Notes: generated from the sequence alone by a model not told the origin. A stretch of 36,798 bases of DNA from an uncultured Pelagibacteraceae bacterium (GCA_902519375.1 CABYJS010000010.1:1-36798); one strand, 5' to 3'. Positions 9,419-18,522 are shown, counted from the first letter of the stretch. Numbers and translations are program-made.

Positions 9419-10498
9419 ATGATAAAAAAATCAACTTCAAGACTGGATCTTAAACTTTTTAAAATTTTAGATCGTAAAATTCTTTGGCCATTTTATAAAA
9501 TTTTTTTTTGTTCTTTATTAATAGTTTCTTTTTTTTATCTAATGCCAATAATGATTAATTACTCAAAAAATAAAACTTTTGTTTTTAAAAATAACTCTAA
9601 AGAAATTTTGGCATATACATTAGAAAATGGTGGAGAAAATAAAGAAAACGAAGAGACTATTTTAGATGAAAATGATCTATTAAAAGATATTTTTAGTTTA
9701 AATGATCTAGAAACTGACACCGTGAGATTGAATGCCTCTACAATAAAACAATTGTTTGAGGATACAAATTATTCTTTAGAGGATGTTAGAGAGAAAAAAC
9801 TCGTTAAACCAGTAGCACTTACATTGCTTCCAGCAGAAATTAAAATGATTGAAAACACGAAAAAAAGAAAAGATTTTTTTATCCAGATTATTTTACCCCT
9901 TATTCTAAAAGAAAATAATAATATCCGATTAGATAGAAAAAGACTTTTTAGTATTATTAACAAAAGTAATAACACAAAATTAGAAAAAAAATGGCTTGAG
10001 AAAAAATATAAACAATATGGAATTCCATCAAAGGAGTTATCAATCTTAAAAATAAGAATGGATGAGATACCTGTTTCACTTGCAATTGCACAAGCAGCCA
10101 AAGAAACCGGATGGGGAACGTCAAGATTTGCTCAAGAGGGAAATGCATTATTTGGACAATGGACATGGTCAGGGGAGGGATTGAAGCCTAAAGATGCAGA
10201 TAAAAGTAAAGGACATAAAGTAATGAAGTTTAATGTTTTACAGGCCTCGGTAAGAGCCTATCAGCGGAATTTAAACACACATTCGTCTTATAAAAATTTG
10301 AGAAAGGCAAGAGCTGAATTGAGAGATAAAGGACTACCTTTAGATAGTTTGCTTTTAGTTAAATTTTTAGATCATTATGCCGAGACGGGCGAAAAATATG
10401 TAGAAGTTTTACAAAAAATTATAAAACAAAATAATTTAAAAGATTTTGATGATGCAAGACTACTTCCTTCCAGTATTAAATTAGAGAGTTTAATCTAG
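9419..10498 (+). CDS. Membrane-anchored glucosaminidase-family protein (Bax-like)
   Basis: The protein has 359 residues: one transmembrane segment near the N terminus (about 24-46), an acidic linker (about 60-150), and a glucosaminidase (LYZ2/Bax-like) domain in the C-terminal half. That domain shows AIAQAAKETGWGTSRFA-EGNALFGQWTW, with E229 as the likely catalytic acid. VRAYQRNLNTH and YAETGEKYVE follow. It probably cleaves the glycan backbone of peptidoglycan from the periplasmic side of the inner membrane. It begins immediately after the nfu stop and overlaps the convergent deacetylase gene by 4 bp, so two wall or glycan enzymes lie end to end. Confidence 0.87.
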   Translation: MIKKSTSRLDLKLFKILDRKILWPFYKIFFCSLLIVSFFYLMPIMINYSKNKTFVFKNNSKEILAYTLENGGENKENEETILDENDLLKDIFSLNDLETDTVRLNASTIKQLFEDTNYSLEDVREKKLVKPVALTLLPAEIKMIENTKKRKDFFIQIILPLILKENNNIRLDRKRLFSIINKSNNTKLEKKWLEKKYKQYGIPSKELSILKIRMDEIPVSLAIAQAAKETGWGTSRFAQEGNALFGQWTWSGEGLKPKDADKSKGHKVMKFNVLQASVRAYQRNLNTHSSYKNLRKARAELRDKGLPLDSLLLVKFLDHYAETGEKYVEVLQKIIKQNNLKDFDDARLLPSSIKLESLI

Positions 10499-11556
10499 TT
10501 TTTTTTTACTGTAAATTGTGTACCAAACCATCTCCATTTACCATTGTCATTTAGAGAACAGTTGATTCTACCTCTTCTTGGTAAAAATTTTGTTTCTAAA
10601 TTAATTGTTAAAGTTTGCTTTTGGAATTTTAGATCTGGTTTTTTCCATATTCCACCGTCATTGGAATAACAACTAATATTTTCAATATTTTTTTGCTCTG
10701 GAAAAAATTCGACAATAACTTTAGGAGGATTGTTCGTATTGTTTATCTTTTTTTCTTCAGGTTTTAAATTTTTATACTCCAGGGGCATATAATTTATTAA
10801 AGATTTAAATCTTTTTAAATCACCATATTTTTCATTGATTGGAAATCTTGGTAATTCAAATTTATCTTTATTGACATCAATGACACCTGAGTGTTGTCCA
10901 AATGCAACTTTAAAATTTTTTGAAATATATTCTTTCATATATTTAGAATACTCACCAAATGGATATGAAAAAATTTCAGGTACATACCCAAGTTTATCTT
11001 TAAAGATTTTGGATGCGACTTCAATATCATCGATAAAATTGGAGTTATTCATATCAATTAAATACTCGTGAGTATGAGAGTGATGACCAATAAAAGCAAA
11101 ATCAAACTTTTCTATCTCTTTTATTTCATTCCAATCCATATACCCATTCCTCCCAACAGGTTCTGTAGAAACAAAAAGAATAAATGGAATTTTATTTTCT
11201 TTTAAATATGGCCATGCTTCTTTGTAAAATGACTTGAAACCATCATCTATTGTAATTAAAATTTTTTTTTTATTTTTTGGAACATCAAACTGAGAAACAA
11301 AATTTTTAGGATCATAAAAAGTATAGTTTAAATCATTGATAATTTGAATTTGTTCCTTAAAAACTCCCATTCTAATGTTGGTTGATGGATATTTATTTTC
11401 ATTAAATCTGTGATACATAAGTGATAAAATTCCACTATCATTTGAAAAATATTTGCTATTATTTTCTACTGAATTAGAATTGGTCAAAAGTAAGATTTGC
11501 AAAATGACTAAACTTATAATCGATGCAACTAAAGATAAAATTTTTTTTATGATCAT
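10495..11556 (-). CDS. Exported polysaccharide deacetylase family protein
   Basis: The 353-residue protein has an N-terminal signal or anchor helix (about 4-25). A NodB-type deacetylase domain follows (about 42-260), with LMYHRF (46-51), the catalytic/metal motif TIDDG (102-106), the metal-binding H159-S-H-T-H163, and FSYPFGEYS (196-204). Residues after about 260 form an unrecognised C-terminal region that may be a beta-rich binding module. It likely removes N-acetyl groups from a cell-surface or wall glycan, but the substrate cannot be told from sequence. The 5' end overlaps the 5' end of divergent tsaB by 53 bp. The start codon is supported because the signal helix begins right there. Confidence 0.85.
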   Translation of the reverse strand: MIIKKILSLVASIISLVILQILLLTNSNSVENNSKYFSNDSGILSLMYHRFNENKYPSTNIRMGVFKEQIQIINDLNYTFYDPKNFVSQFDVPKNKKKILITIDDGFKSFYKEAWPYLKENKIPFILFVSTEPVGRNGYMDWNEIKEIEKFDFAFIGHHSHTHEYLIDMNNSNFIDDIEVASKIFKDKLGYVPEIFSYPFGEYSKYMKEYISKNFKVAFGQHSGVIDVNKDKFELPRFPINEKYGDLKRFKSLINYMPLEYKNLKPEEKKINNTNNPPKVIVEFFPEQKNIENISCYSNDGGIWKKPDLKFQKQTLTINLETKFLPRRGRINCSLNDNGKWRWFGTQFTVKKN

Positions 11557-11890
11557 TAATGATCATAATAATTATAATATTACATATGAAAATACTAAAT
11601 TTAATTATGAAAAAATGATAATCTTGGTAAATGACTTTTTAAATTCAAAAAATATTAAAATAAATGATATTTCAAAACTTTACGTCAACCAAGGTCCTGG
11701 CAGTTTTGCTGGTATTAGGAATGCTATTTCTACAATAAAAGCGATACATATTGTTAACAAAATTGATTATTATTGTTATAGTTTAAGTGATTTTATAGAT
11801 ACTGAAAATATCAAGTATGAAAATATTCCTGATTTATGTGACAAATTTGGAATCAAAAAGAATTTGATTAATCCTATTTATATAAGCTAA
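11504..11890 (+). CDS. tsaB: TsaB-like protein, unusually short (tRNA t6A biosynthesis)
   Basis: With the ATG at 11504 the protein has 128 residues, whereas TsaB is usually about 210-240. It keeps the N-terminal ASKHA lobe: LIIDAT (4-9), then the TsaB hallmark VNQGPGSFAGIRNAISTIKAI (61-81). The last residues, INPIYIS, resemble the usual TsaB ending (P-x-Y-l/v-r), so an internal region of roughly 90 residues seems to be missing rather than a tail. TsaB is the scaffold partner of TsaD in making threonylcarbamoyl-adenosine at position 37 of ANN-decoding tRNAs. The position before fur and miaB matches the alphaproteobacterial order, but the usual rimI is absent. A longer reading from 11453 is unlikely because it lacks TsaB homology. 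Confidence 0.8.
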   Translation: MTKLIIDATKDKIFFMIINDHNNYNITYENTKFNYEKMIILVNDFLNSKNIKINDISKLYVNQGPGSFAGIRNAISTIKAIHIVNKIDYYCYSLSDFIDTENIKYENIPDLCDKFGIKKNLINPIYIS

Positions 11891-11898
11891 AATTGATT

Positions 11899-12318
11899 AT
11901 GACAGAAACTATTGAACAAAAATGTTTAAAAAAAGGTGTTAAACTTACCGATCAAAGAAAAATAATAGCAGAGGTAATTTCTAAGTCCAAAGAATCATAT
12001 GGAGAGTCAGATCATCCTGATGTTGATGAATTATACAATAGAGTTTCAAAAATTGATCCAAAAATAAGTATTGCAACAGTATATAGAACTGTAAAACTTT
12101 TTGAAGAAGCGGGTATACTTGTTAAGCATGATTTCAAAGCAGGTAAAGCAAGATATGAAATTAATGATGATCATAATCATCTGATTGACATAAAGACTGG
12201 AGAAATAATTGAATTTGTAGATGAAGAAATTGAATTACTCCAAAAAAAAGTAGCCGAAAAATATGGATATGAATTAGTTGATCATAAACTAGAATTGTAT
12301 GGATATAGAAAAAAATAA
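11899..12318 (+). CDS. fur: Fur-family metal-responsive repressor (Fur/Mur type)
   Basis: The 139-residue protein starts at ATG 11899; a TTG two codons upstream is the alternative. The winged helix covers about 10-85, with the recognition helix IATVYRTVKLFEEAG (58-72). The dimerisation domain has DDHNHLIDIKTGEIIEF (90-106), whose His residues serve metal binding. The E. coli Fur zinc cysteines (C-x2-C after HLI) are replaced by D-I-K-T, as in alphaproteobacterial Fur/Mur proteins. Whether it senses iron or manganese cannot be decided from sequence. It lies 8 bp after tsaB. Candidate targets with Fur-like boxes lie at 31454-31505. Confidence 0.92.
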   Translation: MTETIEQKCLKKGVKLTDQRKIIAEVISKSKESYGESDHPDVDELYNRVSKIDPKISIATVYRTVKLFEEAGILVKHDFKAGKARYEINDDHNHLIDIKTGEIIEFVDEEIELLQKKVAEKYGYELVDHKLELYGYRKK

Positions 12319-12325
12319 ACAACCA

Positions 12326-12937
12326 ATGAAAATGCTCAAACCTTTTGGGCCTTCAGTACTCAAATTAACTATTCCTGATAAAACTTTAGTGAGCTTAAAC
12401 AAATACGTTGATGAAATTATAAACGATGAAGTTAAGATGAAAAAACTTGATCATGGTTCTGATTTAGCTGGAAATGTAAATCAGGAGTTTTTTCTAGAAA
12501 CAGAATTCATGAAAGAAATAAAATGGGCTGAATTTTTAGCATCTGCTTGTAAAGAGTGGGTAAAGCATGAGCAAAATAAACAATTAAAAAGTTTTCAAAT
12601 AACAAAATCATGGATTGTAAGACAGTTTAAACACGAATATAATCCTATACATTGGCACAGCGGAGATATTTCTGGAGTAGGATATCTTAAGGTACCAAAT
12701 AGTTTTGGCAAAACCTATCAAGAAAATAAACAAAACAATAATGGTAAACTTGTTTTAGTACATGGTTCAAGAAGTTTATTCTCTGAGTCGAGTTATATAA
12801 TCAAACCAAAAGTTGGAGACCTTTATATGTTTCCTAGTTATTTGATGCATTCAGTATACCCATTTTATGATACCGATGAGGAGAGAAGATCTATTTCTTT
12901 TAATGCAAAAATAGATGAAGATTCAAGCACGTTTTAA
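12326..12937 (+). CDS. Predicted 2OG-Fe(II) oxygenase superfamily protein
   Basis: The protein has 203 residues from ATG 12326. An upstream ATG at 12299 would overlap fur by 20 bp, and neither start has a clear ribosome site. Counting from the longer form, likely iron/2OG residues are the H118-W-H120-S-G-D123 cluster before SGVGYLKVP, H184 in YLMHSVYPF, and the Arg pair 196-197 in ERRSISFNA. This pattern (H..SGVYYL.P / LHSV.P / R.SI.FN) fits the 2OG-FeII_Oxy_5 group seen in marine bacteria and their phages. The substrate is unknown. It sits between fur and miaB where many relatives have none, so it may be a later insertion. The iron dependence fits the fur neighbour, but that link is inference. 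Confidence 0.75.
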   Translation: MKMLKPFGPSVLKLTIPDKTLVSLNKYVDEIINDEVKMKKLDHGSDLAGNVNQEFFLETEFMKEIKWAEFLASACKEWVKHEQNKQLKSFQITKSWIVRQFKHEYNPIHWHSGDISGVGYLKVPNSFGKTYQENKQNNNGKLVLVHGSRSLFSESSYIIKPKVGDLYMFPSYLMHSVYPFYDTDEERRSISFNAKIDEDSSTF

Positions 12938-12941
12938 AGAC

Positions 12942-14279
12942 ATGTATAAAGCTGCAAGCAAAAAATTATTCATTAAAACTTTCGGATGTCAAATGAATGA
13001 ATATGACTCAAATAGATTATGCGATGCCTTGAAGAAAATTGGTTATGAAAAAACTTATAAGCAAGATGATGCTGATTGTTATATTTTAAATACTTGTCAT
13101 ATAAGGGATAAAGCAAAACAAAAGGTTTATCATGAAGTAGGTAGAGTGAAAAAATTGTATAACCACAAAAAGAAACCAATAGTTATTATCGCAGGTTGTG
13201 TTGCTCAAGCTGAGAATGAAGAAATTTTGAAAAGAGAGTCCTATATTGATATAGTTATAGGACCACAGTCATATCATAAAATTAATACCATATTGGATAA
13301 CTTCAACGCGGGTGAGAAAATAGAAGAAACAGATTTTGATACTATTCAAAAATTTATCTATTTTGATAAGATTAAAAACACTAACAGCAAAGTCTCAACA
13401 TTTTTAACTATTCAGGAAGGTTGTGACAAATTTTGTAATTTTTGTGTAGTCCCTTATACAAGAGGACCAGAATATTCTAGACCACTTCAAAAAATTTTAG
13501 ATGAAGCTAAATTTATGGCTGATAATGGTACAAAAGAAATAATCTTACTTGGTCAAAATGTTAATGCTTATAAAAATAATGGAAATAAACTTTCAAATTT
13601 AATTTCAGAAATTGAAAAAATTTCAGGAATTGAAAGAATTAGGTACACCACATCTCACCCAAAAGATATGACGAAAGATTTAATTGAAATTTATAAGTAT
13701 TCAAAAAAATTAATGCCACTGATACACCTGCCTGTTCAGAGTGGATCTGATAAAATATTAGATCTTATGAATAGAAAACACACAATTAAAGAATATATAG
13801 ATGTATTTGATAATTTAAAAAAGATTAATCCTAATATAGAATTTTCTAGTGATTTTATTGTGGGATATCCTGGAGAAAATGATCGAGATTTTATAAATAC
13901 TTTAGAATTGATAAAAAAAATTAAATTTATCAACTCATATTCTTTTATTTTTAGTCCTAGACCTGGCACAGTTGCCGCAGAATTGAAATTGATAGATAAA
14001 AATGTTTCTGAAGATAGATTAAGAATATTACAAAGGCTTTTGTTTGAAAATCAAATAGAAAAAAATAAATTTTTCGAAAATAAGGTATTAAATGTTTTAG
14101 TAGAAAATTTAACCAAAAATCAAAAACAATTTTTTGGAAGATCAGAATATTTGACGCCAGTTATATTTAATGCAAAAAAGACTGATATTGGTAAAATTTT
14201 ACCTATTAAGATAAAAAAAAGTAATAGGACCACTTTATTCGGGGAAATTGTTAAAGATTTAAATAAAAAGGTAGCATAA
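12942..14279 (+). CDS. miaB: MiaB, tRNA-2-methylthio-N6-dimethylallyladenosine synthase
   Basis: From ATG 12942 the protein has 445 residues, the normal MiaB size. A start at 12915 would overlap the previous gene and add nine residues before the conserved KLFIKTFGCQMNEYDS. The N-terminal UPF0004 domain has cluster ligands C16, C52 and C86. The radical-SAM domain has C161-x3-C165-x2-C168 within EGCDKFCNFCVVPYTRG. A TRAM domain ends the protein (about 380-440). MiaB adds the 2-methylthio group to i6A37 of tRNAs reading UNN codons. It begins 4 bp after the oxygenase gene, and phoH begins 3 bp after its stop. Confidence 0.97.
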   Translation: MYKAASKKLFIKTFGCQMNEYDSNRLCDALKKIGYEKTYKQDDADCYILNTCHIRDKAKQKVYHEVGRVKKLYNHKKKPIVIIAGCVAQAENEEILKRESYIDIVIGPQSYHKINTILDNFNAGEKIEETDFDTIQKFIYFDKIKNTNSKVSTFLTIQEGCDKFCNFCVVPYTRGPEYSRPLQKILDEAKFMADNGTKEIILLGQNVNAYKNNGNKLSNLISEIEKISGIERIRYTTSHPKDMTKDLIEIYKYSKKLMPLIHLPVQSGSDKILDLMNRKHTIKEYIDVFDNLKKINPNIEFSSDFIVGYPGENDRDFINTLELIKKIKFINSYSFIFSPRPGTVAAELKLIDKNVSEDRLRILQRLLFENQIEKNKFFENKVLNVLVENLTKNQKQFFGRSEYLTPVIFNAKKTDIGKILPIKIKKSNRTTLFGEIVKDLNKKVA

Positions 14280-14282
14280 CAA

Positions 14283-15278
14283 TTGAGCAATACTATTAAA
14301 AAGGATATCGACTCATCACTTAAATTTGTTTATTCAGATAATAACTCTCTAAGTGTTATTTTTCATGATAATGATTTATTAATGGGTATAGTTGGAGAAT
14401 TTAATAAAAACTTAAAAGAATTAGAAAAAATTACAGGGTCCAGAATATATTCTAGAGGAAATTCAATACTTATTAAATCTAATTCTCAGAAAAATGAAAT
14501 AATTAAAAATGCAATTCAATTTCTTGTAAATCAATTTTTGATTAATGGAAATATAGAAAATAAAGATATAATTTCATCAGTAGATAAATTTATGATTAAT
14601 GAGAAAGTAAAAAAAAATAATATTACAGATATTATCAAAACTCCAAAAAAATCAATTATACCAAGATCAGAAAAACAAAAAAAGTATGTCAGAGCTTTAA
14701 GACAGAGTGACATTATAATTTCTTCAGGACCCGCTGGTACAGGTAAAACATTTTTAGCTGTTGCCGTAGGTCTTACGATGTTATTAGAAAAAAAGATAGA
14801 AAGAATAATCTTATCAAGACCTGCCGTTGAGGCTGGCGAAAGACTTGGTTTTCTGCCTGGAGATATGAAGGAAAAAGTTGATCCTTATCTTAGACCTTTA
14901 TATGATTCTCTATATGATTTATTTGATTTTGAGAAAATACAAAGAATGATTGAAATTGGCGATATTGAAATAGCCCCACTTGCCTTTATGAGAGGAAGAA
15001 CCTTAAAAAATTCTTTTGCAATCTTAGATGAGGCACAAAATGCTACAGATACACAAATTAAAATGTTTTTAACAAGAATTGGAGAAAATTCTAAAATTGT
15101 TGTTAATGGAGATCCTTCCCAAATAGATTTGCCAAATAAAAATATGTCAGGATTATCAAGATCTAAAGAGTTGTTGGCTCACTTAAGTGAAATTTCGGTT
15201 ATTGATTTTGATCATTTAGATGTTGTAAGGCATCCACTTGTCTCTAAAATAGTTAAAGCTTACTCCAATAATGATTAG
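14283..15278 (+). CDS. phoH: PhoH-like P-loop ATPase
   Basis: The 331-residue protein appears to start at TTG 14283, since the conserved N-terminal region of the family (G-x-N-x2-L-x2-L-E--T-x-x-x-I-x-x-R-G-N, about 37-61) lies well upstream of later in-frame ATGs. The Walker A motif is GPAGTGKT (149-156). SRPAVEAGERLGFLPGD follows at 178-194, and Walker B is FAILDEAQN (245-253). PhoH-like proteins are linked to RNA metabolism and are usually encoded beside ybeY, as here (8 bp overlap). The exact activity of this family is still uncertain. Confidence 0.93.
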   Translation: MSNTIKKDIDSSLKFVYSDNNSLSVIFHDNDLLMGIVGEFNKNLKELEKITGSRIYSRGNSILIKSNSQKNEIIKNAIQFLVNQFLINGNIENKDIISSVDKFMINEKVKKNNITDIIKTPKKSIIPRSEKQKKYVRALRQSDIIISSGPAGTGKTFLAVAVGLTMLLEKKIERIILSRPAVEAGERLGFLPGDMKEKVDPYLRPLYDSLYDLFDFEKIQRMIEIGDIEIAPLAFMRGRTLKNSFAILDEAQNATDTQIKMFLTRIGENSKIVVNGDPSQIDLPNKNMSGLSRSKELLAHLSEISVIDFDHLDVVRHPLVSKIVKAYSNND

Positions 15279-15732
15279 TATTAATGTCTTCTCAGAGGAG
15301 AAGGCCTGGTCTAAAAGATTGAAAAAAAAGGAACTTTTTTTTAAAAAAGTTTGTAATTCACTTCCAAAAAAATATAAATTTCCAAAGAAAAAAGTAATTC
15401 TCACTTTAATGCTTTCTAATAATAAAAATATAAAAAAATTGAATAAGAATTTTAGAAATAAGAATAAATCTACCGATATTTTATCTTTTCCTTTTGATAA
15501 AAAAAAAACAATATCCAGCAAAACTTATTTGGGAGATATAATAATTAGTTATGAATATATGAACACTTCTAAATCACAAAGTTTAAAAGTTTTTAAAAAA
15601 AAAATTACCAAAACATTTATCCATGGTTTTCTTCATCTTTTAGGTTATGATCATATTAGAAACAACGATTATAAAAAAATGCTTAAAGAAGAAGAGCTAT
15701 TATTTGAATCTGTAATTTCAAAAATAAATTAA
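15271..15732 (+). CDS. ybeY: YbeY endoribonuclease / rRNA maturation factor
   Basis: The 153-residue protein has the UPF0054 signature HGFLHLLGYDH, with H118, H122 and H128 as zinc ligands. Upstream is the LN--FR-KNKSTDILSFPF segment (57-75). YbeY takes part in 16S rRNA 3' end maturation and ribosome quality control. The gene overlaps phoH by 8 bp, indicating translational coupling. The corC gene that usually follows in alphaproteobacteria is absent, and lnt starts directly after. Confidence 0.95.
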   Translation: MISINVFSEEKAWSKRLKKKELFFKKVCNSLPKKYKFPKKKVILTLMLSNNKNIKKLNKNFRNKNKSTDILSFPFDKKKTISSKTYLGDIIISYEYMNTSKSQSLKVFKKKITKTFIHGFLHLLGYDHIRNNDYKKMLKEEELLFESVISKIN

Positions 15733-15733
15733 A

Positions 15734-17284
15734 TTGAAAAAAGAATTATTTACTAATACCATTTTTTTAATATTTTTAGGTTTTGTAACTTCTTTAAGTT
15801 TGCCACCGTTTAATTACTTTTTTATCAATTTCTTTACTTTTAGTGTAATTTTTATTTTCTTAATTAAAAAGTCTAGAATATATCAAAGCAAAAAACTTTT
15901 CTTTTTTTATGGATGGCTATTTGGATTTGGATATTTTTTTTCAAATTTATACTGGATCTCTATTTCGTTGACATTTGATGAAAATTTTAAATTTTTAATC
16001 CCATTTACTTTATTTATTATACCTGCATTTATGAGTATATTTTATGGTTTAATATTCTTTTTTTTCATAATTTTTAAACCAAAAAAAATTATTAATTCTA
16101 TTTTAGTTTTTTCTTTATTATTTGGTTGTTTAGAATTTTTGAGAGGGTCTATTTTAACCGGATTTCCATGGAATTTAATTGCTTATAGTCTCTCCAGTCA
16201 ACTGGAAATTATAAGTGTAACCTCTATAATTGGGATTTATGGACTCAACTTAATATGTGTAACTGTATTTATAAGTCCAGCAATATTATTTCTAAGAGAC
16301 TCCAAAAAAGACTTAGTAGTTTGCTCTTTTCTTTTAACCATCTTTTTATTTTTTTATATTTACGGAGTTAATTATGAAAATAAATTTAAGAATAAAAAAA
16401 AAGAAGCTCTTGATTATAAAATAAGGATAATTGCCTCGAATATTAGTCTTGATAGATTTTATTTAAATATAGATCCAACTTCAATTTTGAAAGAATTAAT
16501 TGAAATTAGCAGCCCTATTGAAAATGAAAAAACAATTTTCGTATGGCCTGAAGGAATTTTACCGGGCATTTCTCAAGAACAATTATCTGAATTTAGTACA
16601 ATTTTTGAAAATTTTTTTAGTGACAATCATTTGTTAATTATTGGAATAAATGCTCAGAGTCAAAATAAAAAATCTAAAAATGTTTTTAACTCATTTTCTG
16701 TTTATGATAACAAATTAAATTTATTATCTTCTTACAACAAAATGAATTTAGTGCCTTTTGGTGAATTTCTACCCTTTGAGAAAATACTTAAAGGAATTGG
16801 TTTAAAATCATTGACTAATAATTATAAATCTTTTTCGAAAGGTAAACAAAGAAAAATTATAGACATCAAAAAAAAAAATTTTTCTATTAAAATTTTACCA
16901 CTTATCTGTTATGAAATCATATATTCAGGGAGATTGTTTGACAACCCTAACTTTGATCTGATCATTAATATTTCTGAGGATGGATGGTTTGGTAAGTCTA
17001 TTGGTCCAAAACAACATTTTACTCATAGTATATTTAGAGCAATTGAAAGTGGAAAATATATCGCTCGATCTTCTAATAATGGTATTGCAACTATAATAAA
17101 TCCTGTTGGAATTGAAGAACAAATTGTTAATTATGGTAGATCAGGATTTATAGACCTTAATGAAATCAACAAGATACAACCAACAATATTTTCTAAGTAC
17201 GGTAACAAAATTTTTGGATTATTAATTTTATTGTATATTTTATTAATTTTTTCATTTAAAAAAATTAAGAATGAGCAATCTTAA
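15734..17284 (+). CDS. lnt: Apolipoprotein N-acyltransferase
   Basis: The 516-residue protein has an N-terminal membrane domain of about six to seven helices (about 8-210) and a periplasmic nitrilase-like domain. The catalytic triad is visible as E273 (VWPEGI), K336 ([14 protein letters not shown]) and C392 (LICYE). NISEDGWFG follows. Lnt adds the third acyl chain to the N-terminal Cys of lipoproteins, such as the BON-domain lipoprotein at 3359. Translation seems to begin at TTG 15734, one base after the ybeY stop, because the first membrane segment starts right there. This is the second TTG start in a row in this operon. The end overlaps metK by 14 bp. Confidence 0.95.
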   Translation: MKKELFTNTIFLIFLGFVTSLSLPPFNYFFINFFTFSVIFIFLIKKSRIYQSKKLFFFYGWLFGFGYFFSNLYWISISLTFDENFKFLIPFTLFIIPAFMSIFYGLIFFFFIIFKPKKIINSILVFSLLFGCLEFLRGSILTGFPWNLIAYSLSSQLEIISVTSIIGIYGLNLICVTVFISPAILFLRDSKKDLVVCSFLLTIFLFFYIYGVNYENKFKNKKKEALDYKIRIIASNISLDRFYLNIDPTSILKELIEISSPIENEKTIFVWPEGILPGISQEQLSEFSTIFENFFSDNHLLIIGINAQSQNKKSKNVFNSFSVYDNKLNLLSSYNKMNLVPFGEFLPFEKILKGIGLKSLTNNYKSFSKGKQRKIIDIKKKNFSIKILPLICYEIIYSGRLFDNPNFDLIINISEDGWFGKSIGPKQHFTHSIFRAIESGKYIARSSNNGIATIINPVGIEEQIVNYGRSGFIDLNEINKIQPTIFSKYGNKIFGLLILLYILLIFSFKKIKNEQS

Positions 17285-18440
17285 AAATTATCTTTTCACA
17301 AGTGAGTCTGTTTCAGAGGGTCATCCAGACAAGGTTTCAGATAGGATTTCAGACATGGTTGTTGATAGTTACCTTTCTGAAGATCCTTTTTCAAGAGTTG
17401 CTTGTGAAACCTTAACTACTACTAATAAAGTTATTTTAGCTGGTGAAGTTAGAGGGCCAGAAATTAAAGAACATGTATTAATTGAAAAAGTAAGAGATTG
17501 TATAAAAGATATTGGCTATGATCAGGATGGTTTTACTTGGAAGGAAGCAACCAAGATTGAATGTCATCTACATTCTCAATCAGCAGACATCGCTATTGGG
17601 GTTGATTCTTCAGGGAATAAAGATGAAGGAGCAGGCGATCAAGGTATAATGTTTGGATTTGCATGTAATGAAACTGACTTACTAATGCCAGCACCCATTC
17701 ATTATTCTCATAAAATTTTAAGGTTAATGGCTGAGGATAGAAAGTCTGGAAAGTTAAAAGATATTGAACCAGACTCAAAAAGCCAGGTTACTTTTGAGTA
17801 TGTTAATGGAAAACCCACTAAAGTAAAATCTGTGGTAATATCATCCCAACACTCCTCTCTTGTCAATCAAACTCAAGTAAGAGATCTATTAAGACCCTAT
17901 ATGGTTAGATCAATCCCAGAAAATTTTTTTGAGGGTTTTAAAGATGAGGAATTTTATGTTAATCCAACTGGAAACTTTGTTATAGGTGGTCCAGATGGAG
18001 ATTGTGGACTTACTGGACGAAAAATAATTGTTGATACTTATGGAGGTGCTGCTCCTCATGGTGGTGGAGCTTTTTCAGGAAAAGATCCTACGAAAGTTGA
18101 TAGATCAGCAGCTTATGCTGCAAGATATATTGCAAAAAATGTTGTTGCTTCAAAAATAAGTGAAAAATGTTTAATACAATTAGCTTATGCAATTGGTGTA
18201 TCTAAACCATTATCTATTTATGTAGATTTGTTTGATAATGACATAGATAAAAATAAATTTGTTGTAGAAAAAATAAGAGACAATTTTGATTTAAGCCCAA
18301 GAGGAATTAGAGAAATGTTAAATTTAAATAAACCAATTTATGAAAAAACAGCTGCCTACGGTCACTTTGGAAGAAGTCCCGAAGATGATGGCTCTTTTTC
18401 TTGGGAAAAAACTGATAAAAAAAGCTGTTTTTCTAGATAG
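17271..18440 (+). CDS. metK: S-adenosylmethionine synthetase
   Basis: The 389-residue enzyme makes SAM from methionine and ATP. Signatures are [14 protein letters not shown] (15-28), [10 protein letters not shown] (120-129) and the [19 protein letters not shown] segment near 265. Length is normal. The neighbours lnt, miaB and phoH match the alphaproteobacterial cluster, and several enzymes encoded nearby (MiaB, RsmI, UbiE) use SAM. I see no SAM riboswitch before it: the start lies inside lnt. trmB, which commonly follows in relatives, is absent. Confidence 0.97.
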   Translation: MSNLKNYLFTSESVSEGHPDKVSDRISDMVVDSYLSEDPFSRVACETLTTTNKVILAGEVRGPEIKEHVLIEKVRDCIKDIGYDQDGFTWKEATKIECHLHSQSADIAIGVDSSGNKDEGAGDQGIMFGFACNETDLLMPAPIHYSHKILRLMAEDRKSGKLKDIEPDSKSQVTFEYVNGKPTKVKSVVISSQHSSLVNQTQVRDLLRPYMVRSIPENFFEGFKDEEFYVNPTGNFVIGGPDGDCGLTGRKIIVDTYGGAAPHGGGAFSGKDPTKVDRSAAYAARYIAKNVVASKISEKCLIQLAYAIGVSKPLSIYVDLFDNDIDKNKFVVEKIRDNFDLSPRGIREMLNLNKPIYEKTAAYGHFGRSPEDDGSFSWEKTDKKSCFSR

Positions 18441-18446
18441 TTTAGG

Positions 18447-18474
18447 TTGAATTAAAAAAAAACTTTATTATATT
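18447..18474 (+). promoter_or_regulatory. Putative sigma-70 promoter for the nusA operon
   Basis: TTGAAT (18447-18452) and TATATT (18469-18474) are separated by 16 bp, directly after the metK stop. Transcription would begin around 18481 and give a leader of roughly 57 nt containing the hairpin at 18497-18522. AT-rich sequence makes chance matches common. Confidence 0.45.
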
Positions 18475-18496
18475 CCAACTAAATTGTCGAATAATG

Positions 18497-18522
18497 AAAT
18501 GGGCTTTTGCCCATTTTTTTTT
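18497..18522 (+). terminator. Intrinsic terminator or leader attenuator hairpin before nusA
   Basis: AAATGGGC, loop TTTT, GCCCATTT form a perfect 8-bp stem followed by an unbroken T run to 18522. This is the only strong GC-containing terminator hairpin I noticed in the window. It could end the metK transcript. Since a promoter-like sequence lies just upstream at 18447, it could also work as an attenuator in the nusA operon leader. The nusA ribosome site (GGAG, 18523-18526) follows directly. Confidence 0.75.

Noticed and set aside
11453-11503. Longer tsaB from 11453
   Set aside because: The added 17 residues do not match TsaB, which starts just before LIIDAT.
12326-12937. Prophage remnant, from the phage-like oxygenase
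   Set aside because: No integrase, attachment site, tRNA or other phage gene is nearby, and the flanking genes are housekeeping.
17200-17271. SAM riboswitch upstream of metK
   Set aside because: The region is the coding end of lnt, metK starts inside it, and no conserved riboswitch core is visible.
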